Assembly: GCA_011109175.1 (NCBI GenBank)
Contig: RDEW01000005.1
Location: 2,025,747 to 2,089,746 of the forward strand
Source of the DNA: Dicyema japonicum
Taxonomy: Eukaryota > Dicyemida > Rhombozoa > Dicyemidae
Reading direction: 5' to 3'
DNA: 64,000 bases
Position 1 is the first letter of the stretch; each line of letters opens with the position of its first letter. Shown piece after piece: positions 1 through 10,587 of the stretch. Made by a program: the position numbers and the translations under genes. The notes under the pieces were generated by a model that made no database searches, had not been told where the DNA came from, and saw only the letters and a list, made by a program, of their open reading frames with translations.

Positions 1-1500
1 CATACTTTCGACCGTTCTCTTCAGCACAACGATTGGATGTAAGTCCTCGTTGATTTTTCAATAGATAATTTACCCATATGATTCTTGAAGCATCTTGAGA
101 CAACTTCATCCCATGTCAAAACCACTGCAATAATCTTCACTTGGCATTTATAGAGCAGCGAAAGTTCATTTGCAAGCAAAATATAATGTCCAAAAGTGGT
201 AGTTAGATTTCTTTATTACATCGACTTGAAACTTTTATTAATCATGAGAATTCTGTGGTTATCTACATCGATGTCTCTGATCACCAATCAAACAAGAAAT
301 ATGGTTCCCTAACCTGCCAGCATTATAATTACCGTAAATGAACTCAACCAGGCATGCCAAACTCAAAAAAATCCAGGAACTACATAAGATAATTTTAATA
401 TAAAAGCGGGCTGCACTAACAAATCTGAAAAATGATTAGCAGTTCCGACCTTGATATGAGATGGCAAGTATTCATCAGTCAGCCTTATTCTCTGAGAGGA
501 TTTGTTGATTTCACCAAGTAAAACAACTATTCACACATAAGTCGCCATTATCCTAGCTAAAAATTTTCTGAAGTTTTAAACTTTTCAGGAAGGTATGATC
601 CGCCCCAATGTCGTCGACTATATTACAATCCTTTATGTGGGCTACACGCCTGGTTGCAAATGGCCACAAGTTTTACCTGCCAATTGTATTGGGGTTTCTT
701 GATCAAACCGCTTTTTAGAACCGAAGACGGATAATTTAATTTGTTACTCCAATCTAGATTAAAAAAACCTTCGAGGTCCAACCGCAATTGTCGAATACTC
801 CCACAATCCCTCAAAGACAGTCGAGGACCCGGATCTCAGAAAATCTATTCAAGAAGTGAATAGATTTTGGTTAGTGTGGATGAATCATATGTCAAAATTA
901 GTTTATACTAAAAATATCCAAAGAATCTGGAAGAGAAATTATGGAAATGATTCCAATATTTAATTTAGAATCACATTAGGCATCATCCTAGTATAGCTTC
1001 TGACAGATGATCCCACAAGTTATCTTTCAATTTTGGCCGGACGGGATTTAAACTTGTATTTTCATGGATCTGAACTTCAGTTTCCAATGTCTCCGAAGTT
1101 TGCCACCTCAAGAACATAAAAAGAAAGACACGGGCTTTTATTTACTGTGAAGATATAGACAATTCGCGTAATAGTCCACCTCAACCATCGGTTAACTTAG
1201 GAATACATCGAAACACTAATGGACTCAAATCCAAGACTGCTTCGAACAAGGAGTTATTAAATAAATAAATGAATGATAGAATAGTTGTACTCGAAAGATT
1301 CCTTTTATGGAAATATCACAAAAATTTACTAAAAGAACCATTTTGGACAAACAGGATGACATGAATAATAAATAATAAAGCACGTGGGTATCTGATATGG
1401 CTGGATGAATTGAAGGAAATAATTGATATTTTTGGTTAAATTTGGAAATAGTTTTTGCGTCCTCGAATTGTCAATAATGTAACTTGGCTAAAATAATAAT
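1..1500. other. No gene recognised
   Basis: AT-rich sequence with only short open frames and no recognisable protein, RNA gene or repeat boundary. It may hold the promoter of the gene that starts at 1527, but I see no defined motif. Confidence 0.5.
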
Positions 1501-1526
1501 CTAAATTGACGATAAATCAGAAAATC

Positions 1527-2834
1527 ATGTTTTCGAAGCTGTCACTCAAAAGGAAAAACCCCTCGGATGAGCAGGATCAAACTCTCTCTGGTTCCTTGCC
1601 TTTGAAAACCCTAAAACCCGTGGATTTCATGAAAAAGCCAAGTAAAAAAGATTTGCAGAATTTGTTTAAACACGTTCAAATTGCTGGAAACAATGCCAAC
1701 GATGTTGTTGATTACCCAAAAGTCGATAACCTGAGGAAAATGTGGGTAATTGGTTTGAAAGAATACATAAAGAGGGAATCAGACGGGAGACACGATGATT
1801 TGAGGTCAGTGGAAGAAAAATCAGCTGATGTTATTTTTGATTTACTACCAATGTTGGAGAATTTCGGTCAAAATCCAAATTTTAACACATTCATTGTCAG
1901 TCGAATGCCAGGAAAAGTTGGATTCGGCAGTTATGACCCTGCAAAAAGATTCGGGACCGATAGTTATGGGAATATTTTACCAGAAACTCCAATTGATGTT
2001 TTGAAACTCACCTTGGAACCCGAATTTAATCAATCATCAGACGATATTAGAAACTTCAAAAAAAAGTTGTCAAACATAAAAAGAACGAATTCTGAAAACA
2101 AGATCGGCCGAACTCCTCCAATTCCAACTAAAAAAGTATCATCCAAGACTCAGCTACAAACAAGACAGTCAATGACCACCGTAGCACCAGATTTTACGAC
2201 CGTTAGAAATATTACGACTTTAGTCATTACGAATAAAAAACCAGAAATAAAAAAGAATCTGATTCAACCAAAGTTGTCGCCAATAGGCAACAAATTGAGC
2301 CGATGCGGGATTAGAAGTACTATTTTGTCGATATCTCTAATAATTGGTAAAATGTACAAACCAGAAATAAAAAAGAATCTGATTCAACCAAAGTTGTCGC
2401 CAATAGGCAACAAATTGAGCCGATGCGGGATTAGAAGTACTATTTTGTCGATATCTCTAATAATTGGTAAAATGTACATTTTTATATATTTAGGACTCAT
2501 TGGGATTGCCTTGGTCTCATTTTATGGGAAACAGGACCGAAAGATTATATGTAATTCTATGAAGATCCAATCTCATAGTCTCGACTTGATCGACGTCATC
2601 GACATGAAGAACCCGAATGTAAAAGGGTGGATCTCTTACAGTTCAAGAAATAATCCGTCAATCACTTATTTTGTTGGAAAGAATCAAAAGGAGTTGGGAA
2701 TAATGGGAGAGGGAAGATATTTGCTTATCAAAAAATACGATGGGAATACAATCAATGTTGAAATTCACGAATACAAGCAAAATTATAATAAAGTTTATGG
2801 AGATTACGAAGGAATCCTTACCTGCGTTAAATAA
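1527..2834 (+). CDS. Hypothetical single-pass membrane protein
   Basis: I do not recognise the family. The first true ATG of the frame is at 1527 (MFSKLSLKRK...). The N-terminal half is basic and hydrophilic, with a conserved-looking segment (VSRMPGKVGFGSYDP) about 130 residues in. A transmembrane helix follows, then a roughly 95-residue C-terminal domain ending at TAA 2832-2834. A 27-nt GT-AG intron, in frame, probably lies at about 2467-2493. Removing it joins the hydrophobic segment into one helix (SLIIGLIGIALVSFYG). A 120-bp tandem duplication (2238-2477) repeats 40 codons and part of that intron, so the true protein is probably about 50 residues shorter than the open frame. Single-pass topology is inferred from hydrophobicity only. 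Confidence 0.5.
   Translation: MFSKLSLKRKNPSDEQDQTLSGSLPLKTLKPVDFMKKPSKKDLQNLFKHVQIAGNNANDVVDYPKVDNLRKMWVIGLKEYIKRESDGRHDDLRSVEEKSADVIFDLLPMLENFGQNPNFNTFIVSRMPGKVGFGSYDPAKRFGTDSYGNILPETPIDVLKLTLEPEFNQSSDDIRNFKKKLSNIKRTNSENKIGRTPPIPTKKVSSKTQLQTRQSMTTVAPDFTTVRNITTLVITNKKPEIKKNLIQPKLSPIGNKLSRCGIRSTILSISLIIGKMYKPEIKKNLIQPKLSPIGNKLSRCGIRSTILSISLIIGKMYIFIYLGLIGIALVSFYGKQDRKIICNSMKIQSHSLDLIDVIDMKNPNVKGWISYSSRNNPSITYFVGKNQKELGIMGEGRYLLIKKYDGNTINVEIHEYKQNYNKVYGDYEGILTCVK
2238..2477 (+). repeat. 120-bp exact tandem duplication, two copies
   Basis: The copies are 2238-2357 and 2358-2477, starting at aaaccagaaataaa and ending at ggtaaaatgtac. The second copy ends inside a probable short intron, so the duplication ignores gene structure. 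This suggests an assembly or very recent event rather than a protein repeat. Confidence 0.85.
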
Positions 2835-2897
2835 TTAGTTTAATTTTTCGATTTTTATAGTTTTTTGGATATTTCTAATTTTAAAAGTAGTTCACTT

Positions 2898-3139
2898 GGT
2901 TGGTTAAGTCGGTGTCACCTCTCTAATGATGCATATGTCCTTATCGTATTCTCAGTCTATCTATCCTATTCCGCTTACAGTTGCAATATTCAACGTCAGA
3001 GGACTTGCTTCGAAGACTAAATAAGAGACCTTTTGGATTCCTCGGTGAACTGAGACATGCGAGGAAAAAGGTTACATTGAGAAAACCGCTAGAATGGATA
3101 GTGAAGAGCACGACACAAGCGGAACCCTAAGTATTCATA
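2898..3139 (+). repeat. LINE-B 5'-end-derived short repeat, copy 1
   Basis: This 242-bp segment matches 9354-9586 along its whole length, and both end at taagtattcata. It encodes a remnant of a LINE endonuclease start (FNVRGL followed by a lysine-rich stretch), matching the start of the element at 46.6 kb. Frames are broken. It looks like a non-autonomous or internally deleted derivative of LINE-B. Confidence 0.6.
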
Positions 3140-3544
3140 TGGTTATGGGTAACACTGGAGTGCATTTCCTAACATATTAGCTCACTAATTTCTCTGTATG
3201 TCTCCATTATAATTTCTATATTAAGTGATGACTGAGATATTTCCCAATATGGCCGCCATGACTTAAGGTTCCTCATTTAAATAATTGTAATAGGGGACAA
3301 TATGTTTTTTGATCATCGGTNATAGTGAAGAGCTCGACACATGCGGAACCCTAAGTATTCATATGGTTATGGGTAACACTGGAGTGCATTTCCTAACATA
3401 TTAGCTCACTAATTTCTCTGTATGTCTCCATTATAATTTCTATATTAAGTGATGACTGAGATATTTCCCAATATGGCCGCCATGACTTAAGGTTCCTCAT
3501 TTAAATAATTGTAATAGGGGACAATATGTTTTTTGATCATCGGT
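3098..3544. repeat. 223-bp duplication flanking single N at 3321
   Basis: The copies 3098-3320 and 3322-3544 are nearly identical and abut the N. This is best read as two contig ends or alleles that were not merged. Confidence 0.9.
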
Positions 3545-3806
3545 AAGGCACAGATAATGGAGATACCTAATTTCTTTAATTGGAAGTGTAGCAATCCCAA
3601 AAAAGAATATACAGTAGGACCTCTCGAATTTAAATGCTAAATAATTTATTCTAGTTAATACTTAAAATTCTAAATTTTTGATTAAAACAAGCGGATTCTA
3701 GAAATCGGCAGATTCGAGAAGTTTGACTATATTTTGCGAATTGTAAAGAAATTGACTCTACTCCTACTGCATCATCAATTTGTGTTGAAATTGATAAGTT
3801 ATTAAG

Positions 3807-4276
3807 ATGGAGATTCAACGAGATAATTTTCTTTTTCTGATTACTGATTCGACACAATACACTTGCGGTATATGACAATATAATTTTTAGCCGGAAATTC
3901 GCTAAAATTATTCTATCCAAATCATTCTCTGTTTGAAAGTCTGGGCACTATCGCAGAGAATTATTTGGAGATGATGAAATTGATTATAAAGACTGAACGT
4001 GAAGATTATCATATAGTAAGCATTTTCGGATCTGAACAGATTAAGTTCAAACAAGGTCCTTGTAACGTGAAAAAATATGTATCCAAATCTTCGATATGCT
4101 GGGATTTTAGAAATGATAACTATTCAAATAGAAGAACTCCACCTTTAGTATATGCGAGTCTTAGAAGATGTACTGCCAGTTCAAAAATTCTCTCCAAGGA
4201 TCGCAACTCTAAACCCGATAATTACAATCAATATTTGATTCCATTCGATAATAAAAGATTTTATAGGCATATTTAA
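3807..4276 (+). CDS. Unrecognised small protein, three exons
   Basis: I infer an ATG at 3807, a first exon ending at 3867, a 23-nt GT-AG intron (3868-3890), a second exon, a 24-nt GT-AG intron (4016-4039) and a last exon ending in TAA at 4274-4276. Spliced together they give one open frame of about 140 residues with a hydrophobic start (MEIQRDNFLFLITDS), several cysteines (QYTCAG, GPCNV, SICWDF, LRRCT) and a basic, tyrosine-rich end. The hydrophobic start may be a signal peptide. I recognise no family. The matching intron sizes are the main support, and further upstream exons are possible. Confidence 0.4.
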
Positions 4277-4339
4277 TTATGTTTAAATTTTATAGGTAAA
4301 AATTTGCTATTTTTCGGTTTCCCTACAAATTATTAAAAG

Positions 4340-4515
4340 GAAGAATTAAGGGATGCTCTTACTTTTTTCTTTATTTTTGTTACGTGAGTCCTTTATAGAC
4401 GATCCGGTTCCGCAGTGAAGTATTGAGGCATCATTTGTCAATCCAAAACATGTAGATCCGTGGAACCTTCAGCCAGAATGTACAACAGCGAGATCCGAAC
4501 CAAAGTCCCTTTGAC
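4340..4515 (-). mobile_element. tRNA-derived SINE fragment
   Basis: This shares the block around gatccggttccgcagtgaag, the gtggaaccttcagcc block and the box-B-like gagatccgaacc with the better copies at 9.6, 26.0 and 51.0 kb. The internal promoter reads on the minus strand. The tRNA-head end beyond box B is decayed. Confidence 0.6.
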
Positions 4516-4665
4516 TATCCATTAGGATTTGTTGTATGAATATACGCTTATATTATTATTACCCGGAACACAGAGAAAGAAGTTGACAATTTAAAAAAAA
4601 TATATTTTGTTTTAATTAAAAAAAATTTAAATAACAGTCATTTGACGAAGCTTGTCGGAAATGGA

Positions 4666-4866
4666 ACGAGTCCAGACTCAAAATCTCTGAAAACACAACG
4701 AAGCAAAGTAATTGGGATAATATTGTCTGCTCCAAAAATTTGGAAGACCTTAAAAAAGAAGCAAANACGAGTCCGGACTCAAAATCTCTGAAAACACAAC
4801 GAAGCAAAGTAATTGGAATAATATTGTCTGCTCCAAAAATTTGGAAGACCTTAAAAAAGAAGCAAA
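4666..4866. repeat. 100-bp duplication flanking single N at 4766
   Basis: 4666-4765 and 4767-4866 are almost identical and meet at the N, the same pattern as the other seven Ns. It artificially doubles the start of the retroelement fragment that follows. Confidence 0.9.
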
Positions 4867-5510
4867 TCAACATCGTTCGGTTTGTTTGGTTTCAGCTTCA
4901 AGTGGAGGAAGTGGAGAATGGCTTGGTGCAATACCTTGCCTAAACCTAGGTACTTTTTTGGACGACGATTCTTTGAGGATTGGAATCGGACAAAGGATAG
5001 GACTAGATGTTTGCCAGGAGCACCGATGCCGATGCGAGAAAACAATCGATGCGAAGGATTGCACCCGCTGTCCTGCAGAAGAAGCGCCGGAAGAGGACCA
5101 CGTCATGCTGCTCTGAACGATGTAATCGTCAGAGCTCTGAATGCTAAGGCTTCCTATCACAGCTTGAACCAGTGGGTCTCGATCGAGGAGATGGAAAGAG
5201 ACCTGATGGAATGACCCTTTTCCCTTTCATCAGGAAGATCTTTGGTCTGAGACGAAACTTGTGATGACAAATTTTCAAGCACGAATTTTTTCAAATTGGT
5301 TCAGACACCTAGAGCAGCTGCTTCGACCGCGGAAAACCTAAAAATCAAGCGAACTCGAAGGAATGCTTGCCAGAAAAAAAGGGGATCAACAAGAAAGGTT
5401 ATGGCTGAGACAAAAGATTGAAATGGCCATACTCCGAGGGAACTTGTTCGCGATCCACGCAGCCGGCTTCTTCAACTAACATTTGTTTCTTTGTGTAATA
5501 ATTGTCTTTA
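4841..5510 (+). mobile_element. LINE-C C-terminal fragment (PDG...WD-type end)
   Basis: Across shifted frames this encodes, in order, SGGSGEWLGAIPCLNLGTF, a C-x-C pair followed by KTIDAKD, GPRHAALNDVIVRAL, EPVGLDRGDGKRPDGMTL and LRQKIEMAILRGN. That order is the C-terminal end of a non-LTR retrotransposon lineage whose RPDG plus downstream WD-T segment resembles a PD-(D/E)xK nuclease. The segment carrying WD-T is damaged here. The element ends in an A-rich 3' tail near 5510. It is a dead copy with several frameshifts. Confidence 0.6.
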
Positions 5511-5551
5511 ATAAAAAAAATTAAATAGCATATTTTAAAAATAACAATTAA

Positions 5552-6578
5552 TTATTTATTGCGGAAAGATTTAACTCCCTCAAAAGTTTTGAAACATGAA
5601 ATTTTTCTTGCATCCCCTACGTTCTCAAGGAGCTCCTTCTTATAAAACATGTCTTGAAAACGCTTTCTGATTATCGTCGCCATCTGGAACATTAAGATCG
5701 ACAGGTCCACAGCTACCCATAATGACATAGATACATGTAGTCTGGAATAATGTTTAAGACCATATCCATCAAATTCTTCGAAGAGTTTTAAGAGGACCAA
5801 CACACACTTCATGCAGAGTTGCCTGAACCCATCCATAACCATCAAAATTTATATTTAAAATCGCTTCAAGGGTTGACTTAATTTCATCATCAAGGAGAGA
5901 TAGGAGATCTTCATCATAAAAAGATAACTTTGGTAGTTGAGAAGCAGAGGACAGTTTTTGAGCATAAAAGTTCAACATGGCTCTACAGAAAAGTAAATCT
6001 GTTGACGAACTTGTCAAGAAGTGTCCTTTGTCACTTGTTGACCTCCTTATTTGATCTTTATTCCACGTCAAAGAAAATCAAGAGAGCAGAAGTCCGCAAT
6101 TTGAATATCTGGGACAATATCTTCTATTCGTTTTCTGAAGAATGCAATATGGACTAAGTTCAAATTAACCACTCCACATTTCTTTGTGTTAACTTAACGT
6201 CCAATTCTTTGAAATTTCTCGGTAATAGTTGTTACTTTAAAATAGCATTTAAAGGACTTCCTTCATGGATGCAATAGTCGAGGTACCATAAATTTCTTGC
6301 ACCATATGGTCAATCGCCAATGAAAAAAAAGGGGACCCTGTGTCATCCTGCTTTACTCCCGTCTCAAAAGGAGTGATTTCATTTATTAAAATGAGGGTAG
6401 AAGGACTCGAATATGATAAGTGAATAATGAAATATATTTTCTGCTTTTCTTTTACGAAAATATATAGAATGATACCTATTCTGACCGAGTTGAAAACGTT
6501 GCGTAGATCTTCGAAGAGGAGGCAATCCTCAGCTTCAGATGATAGCCTGACGAACTTCCTAACCGTATGGACCCTCAA
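5552..6578 (-). mobile_element. LINE-C reverse transcriptase fragment, decayed
   Basis: Minus-strand frames give RT motif A (EDLRNVFNSVR), then HLSYSSPSTLILINEI and motif B (GVKQDDTGSPFFSLAID, from a GVQQGDPLGP-type motif). Further on comes the post-RT signature LSSASQLPKLSFYDEDLL and GYGWVQATLHEVCVG, equivalent to AWLQASLP..GGLG in this lineage. The catalytic YxDD motif is not recognisable and the frame breaks several times. It lies tail to tail with the LINE-C C-terminal fragment on the plus strand, so the two are separate insertions or a rearranged one. Confidence 0.6.
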
Positions 6579-6764
6579 TTCGCATTCGCCACTGACTCAC
6601 ACGCTCAGTTTTAATGGACACACGTCGGCCAAAATATTCGCAGTGACCGATCGAACAAGCAATCATTTCAGAAAAGCAGCGGAAAACGTTGCTAACTGTA
6701 ATAGGACAGATAAGAAGAGCTGTTTAGGATTCTCGATCCCGCCGGACTCGTCCTCTCCTTTGTC

Positions 6765-6850
6765 GGTCTGGGGTCACTTAGTTAGATGAGAACTTTTATC
6801 TCTTTATCTTTGACCCAGTGATCCTGAGGGTAATAATGATAATAATCCAT
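6765..6850 (+). mobile_element. LINE-A 3' end
   Basis: Contains ggtcacttagttag, a T-rich middle, then ccagtgatcctgagggtaat and an (ATAATA) tail. This tail motif recurs at 34.4, 37.4 and 57.7 kb on the plus strand, and inverted at 29.3, 32.2, 52.1 and 61.4 kb. Confidence 0.5.
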
Positions 6851-7683
6851 CCAAAGTGGTCCCCGCCGGTATTACCGACGTTGCGTTGCCTCTCACGGTT
6901 GCAACATAGATCAACTGGAGAAGTCACCGGATCTCAGTTAACAAAGCAGAATCATATAACGTCATACAAGTTTATCAAGAACAGCATAAAAGGTAAAAGA
7001 CGTCCATTCCTTGTAGTTGTGGAAACCCCTCGAGTGGAGTGGGGGAGAGAAAATGATCCTTTTTCGCCCAGTGAATCACATGAAGAAACTATATTATAAA
7101 AGGGATGAGGAGGAACAGACAAAATAATCAGAAATCTTCAATCAAGTAACCACATGACACCACGATAGCGTTGGCGTCACGTGGATTATAAATCTTTAAC
7201 AACAATGGAACATAGGTACCAGGAAAAAATTTCCGCTAGAACATCGAGAGGTTTAACACACCGGTAGTTAATTAAGTCAGTAAACGAATCAGCTTGGGGA
7301 TACTTTATTGAGTAATGGACAGAGTGGTCCAGGTAATGTGTGAAAGAACACAGAACGAATTACATATTTTATGTAATGATAATGGATTAGTCATAAAATT
7401 AGCTACAATTTATTATGGGAGGCAAAGGGAGAGGGCGTATTCACCCCTAGATAATTTTGATTTCGAAAGAGATAACATTTAAATTTAAGAATTTCAGAGC
7501 TAATTTAAAGGCAGACGATTACTGTCTTAGTTTTTAGAGCTATAGCCAGATGGGATTCAAATCTATAACGTTTCTTGTAAGTTTGTCTCTACGACGTTTC
7601 TTTGGATCAAAAATTATATGTGATGTCTCCAAGTACTTTATTTTTCCTTGTATACTGAAAGAACGGGTACGAAGGATTACATT
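6851..7683. other. No gene recognised
   Basis: Short unrelated open frames only. A short stretch near 7140-7190 (accacatgacaccac...cgtggattata) resembles one at about 50000-50035, so this is probably retroelement debris. Confidence 0.4.
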
Positions 7684-7952
7684 TTCAAAGACATGCAACC
7701 CGTCTCAAGATAGTGGTTAATGAGGATGACTCAGCTTTCGTGACTAAGCTTTCGTTAATCCTGTCATTATTTAGTAAAAGATTAACCCCAAGCTTGTATT
7801 CTCCAAAAAGGTCATTCNTTCAGAGACATGTAACCCGTCTCAAGATAGTGGTTAATGAGGATGACTCAGCTTTCGTGACTAAGCTTTCGTTAATCCTGTC
7901 ATTATTTAGTAAAAGATTAACCCCAAGCTTGTATTCTCCAAAAAGGTCATTC
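7684..7952. repeat. 134-bp duplication flanking single N at 7818
   Basis: 7684-7817 and 7819-7952 match with a couple of substitutions and are separated only by the N. This is probably an unmerged contig overlap or allele pair. Confidence 0.9.
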
Positions 7953-8274
7953 TGGATGGCAATCTGGAACACGTGTTATAGATTTAGTGAACTTATTTTG
8001 TTGAATAAAATTTGACGTCTTCATTTACAAATCTTAAATCTATCAACATACAATTGGGAATATGGCAAAATGGGGGATCGGTTCGCATTCCAGCCGAACT
8101 CNTGTATTCTCCAAAAAGGTCATTCTGGATGGCAATCTGGAACACGTGTTATAGATTTAGTGAACTTATTTTGTTGAATAAAATTTGACGTCTTCATTTA
8201 CAAATCTTAAATCTGTCAACATACAATTGGGAATATGGCAAAATGGGGGATCGGTTCGCATTCCAGCCGAACTC
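7930..8274. repeat. 172-bp duplication flanking single N at 8102
   Basis: 7930-8101 and 8103-8274 are near identical around the N. It overlaps the previous duplication, so three contig ends appear chained here. Confidence 0.9.
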
Positions 8275-8462
8275 CGTTGAGATGGCCGGCGTGCCTGGCC
8301 CGAGCGCGTTTGAGTTTATCAGGTTTATCTTGCGGCCTGTAGGACTTCAGAAAAAAGAGTCTAGAATGACACGATGGCTCTTTCGGAACATAGGGATCGC
8401 GATCATGAGGGTTAACCCCCATTGCTTGCTCAGTGACTGCAGGCCATAATGTACACCTTGGC
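8236..8462 (+). mobile_element. LINE-C C-terminal fragment
   Basis: The frame reads FQPNSVEMAGVPGPSAFEFIR and, further on, WLFRNIGIAIMRVNPHCLL. These correspond to the FVP.A.ET.G..G and L.QR.S.AI.RGN blocks seen in the copies at 10.0 kb and 42.1 kb. Only the extreme C-terminus is present, and the block between the two motifs is scrambled. Confidence 0.5.
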
Positions 8463-8916
8463 ACAATAATTGATTTGTCGATTTTGCTTAATATTAATTT
8501 TAGGCAAAATTTAGATAGAACATTCTAAACGATTTTATATAAAGGACCAGAGTTCTCGAAACTATCAACACGTGTTTTAAACAAACGCATTCAAGGAAAC
8601 CAACCTTGCTCATACATTACCTTAACTTCCTCCTCTAAAGAAAAAAACTCTTCTAGTAAGTTTCATTTTTTTATGAAGGCTTCTCGAACATCCAGAATAC
8701 TATAAAATGTTAAAACCTTGGGATATCCACGTGGAGAGCTACAAGAAAGTGCTTTAATGTATTTTTATAATTTGTTCTGAAAATTTCTAAATCATTCCTA
8801 TCTCTTGAATGCGACATTTTCCAATGTCATGGATTAATCTCCACAACGGGGAAGGCTTCTTCTCTTATCTCGGGCAAACGTCCAGATATAGTTTGATGTC
8901 CGGCCCGAAAGTATGA
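8463..8916. other. No gene recognised
   Basis: AT-rich sequence without supported coding or repeat structure. Confidence 0.4.
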
Positions 8917-9168
8917 TCAGGGAACTTTGTCATCTTGAGGAAGTCCGGGTTCCGTAAGGTATTCCATGATTGGTGGGACGTTTATTTTTCTCTCTACTAA
9001 CGAAGGGGACGTCTTTTTCGACGACCTCAATAATATTCTGAGACATCCGTCTTGTAACACTTCCAGCTTGCTCTGTGCCGATACTGATGGCGGTGCAATC
9101 CATGCAACACAGGAGTACTCGGTGAAACAAATTGTTTGTATCAACATTTCAAAAAATTGATTAAACAT
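8917..9168 (-). mobile_element. Possible LINE reverse-transcriptase C-terminal remnant
   Basis: The minus-strand frame contains TEYSCVAWIAPPSVSAQSKL followed by VLQDGCLRILL, the usual pattern after the RT domain of APE-type LINEs (Y-C..W, then a leucine-rich helix ending RILL). No RT catalytic motif is present and the assignment rests on this one block. Confidence 0.35.
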
Positions 9169-9353
9169 TTGAAAACTGATTAAATCGATAATATTGATTT
9201 AAGGTTAGTTTTCAAACGAACAGATAAAATAGTGGTAATTAAATTTTAAAGGCCGACAAGTTAATATAAATTGTTTCTAAAAAACCTCAACGCAGTCTTC
9301 AAGTCGACGAAATTAGGACTCAAATATTTTAGCTTTGTTTCCAAGCACCATAT

Positions 9354-9586
9354 GTTGGTTGAGTGGTTGATATTTCTCTAATAATGTCAATATCTTTAGC
9401 GTACTCTCAGTCTGTATATTCTACCCCATTATAACTTTCAACTTAAGAGGACTCGCTTCGAACGCTAAACAGGAGACCTTATGGATTACTCGATAAACTA
9501 AAACGTGTGAGGAGGAAAGCTACATTGAGAAACTAGTAGAACGGATAGTGAAAATCACGACACAAGCGGACCTCTAAGTATTCATA
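9354..9586 (+). repeat. LINE-B 5'-end-derived short repeat, copy 2
   Basis: Diverged copy of 2898-3139 with the same end point (taagtattcata). It encodes a broken FNLRGL endonuclease start. A SINE begins immediately after it at about 9590. Confidence 0.6.
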
Positions 9587-9591
9587 ATAAC

Positions 9592-9850
9592 AGCCTTTTT
9601 ATTTGATCCATAATATTTATAGCTCCGCATAGGCAGTACACACACTTTATTTGAGTAAAGAACAGTTAGATTAACTAATCTATGAAAGGGAAGAACTTAT
9701 TTTTTTCTTTTTCTTGCGCGAGTCCTATTCAGACAATCCGGTTCCGCAGTGAAACATTTACTGATGACGGCGTTACTCGTCATAACCAGAGCAACATAGA
9801 TGAGTGGAACTTTCAGGCGGAATGCACAGAATCGAGATTTGTCATTACAA
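9592..9850 (-). mobile_element. tRNA-derived SINE
   Basis: On the plus strand it starts with the tail block tatagctccgcataggcag, acactttatttgagtaaaga and a T-rich tract, then gagtcc...gacaatccggttccgcagtg and gtggaactttcaggcgg. It ends at a degraded box B (gagatttg). It is collinear with the intact copy at 50990-51310, so the promoter-bearing head faces right and the element is on the minus strand. Confidence 0.65.
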
Positions 9851-10027
9851 GGTTTTGAAACTTCCCTTTTGAAATCGGGAAAGCTCTTGTCTGGGACGTC
9901 ACCTTCACCGACACATTTGCACCTTGCAATATAAAGGACCTACATCAGAGTGCCTCTGGAGCCTGCTTTGCCGCTGAAAAAGTCAAGAGATCAAAACGGG
10001 CAAAATACACTGTCTAAATGAGGAATT

Positions 10028-10230
10028 TTGTTTGTTCCGCTCGCGGTTGAAACGTCTGGTTCCCTTGCGCCTGCGAAGTTAGAACTTTTGAGTCGTCTAG
10101 GGAGTCGGATTTATACACGGCCAGGAGATCCCCGTGAACCCTGGTGGCTATTGGAGCGGATCTCTCTAGCCATCTTCGGAATATATATTTCTTTTTTTAT
10201 CAAACTTAAACGGTAATAAAAAATAAAGCA
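10028..10230 (+). mobile_element. LINE-C C-terminal end
   Basis: One open frame reads FVPLAVETSGSLAPAKLELL, SRLGSRIYTRPGDPREPW and WLLERISLAIFG, the best-preserved C-terminus of this lineage in the window. Everything upstream is missing, so it is a 5'-truncated copy. An A-rich end follows near 10225. Confidence 0.6.
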
Positions 10231-10587
10231 GTATGTGTGCACACAAAGATAAAAAATTCAGAAAATGCAAAATGTATTTTATTGATTGGATTGGTATCAA
10301 TTTTAAAGAACTTTCTTCCATAATGTTGAAAAAGAGTAGTATCGACCAAGAAAAACATCAGTTATTAAAGGAATGACATAGTCTTAACTATTTTCATTTC
10401 TTATTCAATAAATGACGCATTGGCTGATAATCATTAACTAATTTTCCATTGAGCTGCTAAAATCACCTATGTAAAAATTATAAGGTCATTGACATTTTAG
10501 CACTCGAAATGTTCCTTCCTTAAACTATAAAACTCTTAAAGATAGCTAAATTTGGACTAACAAAGATAAAAATCAATAATATAAAAG
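10231..10587. other. No gene recognised
   Basis: AT-rich spacer downstream of the DDHD gene. No terminator or polyadenylation signal is placed with confidence. Confidence 0.4.

Noticed and set aside
623-814. A 63-codon minus-strand open frame
   Set aside because: Isolated, no family resemblance, length expected by chance in this composition.
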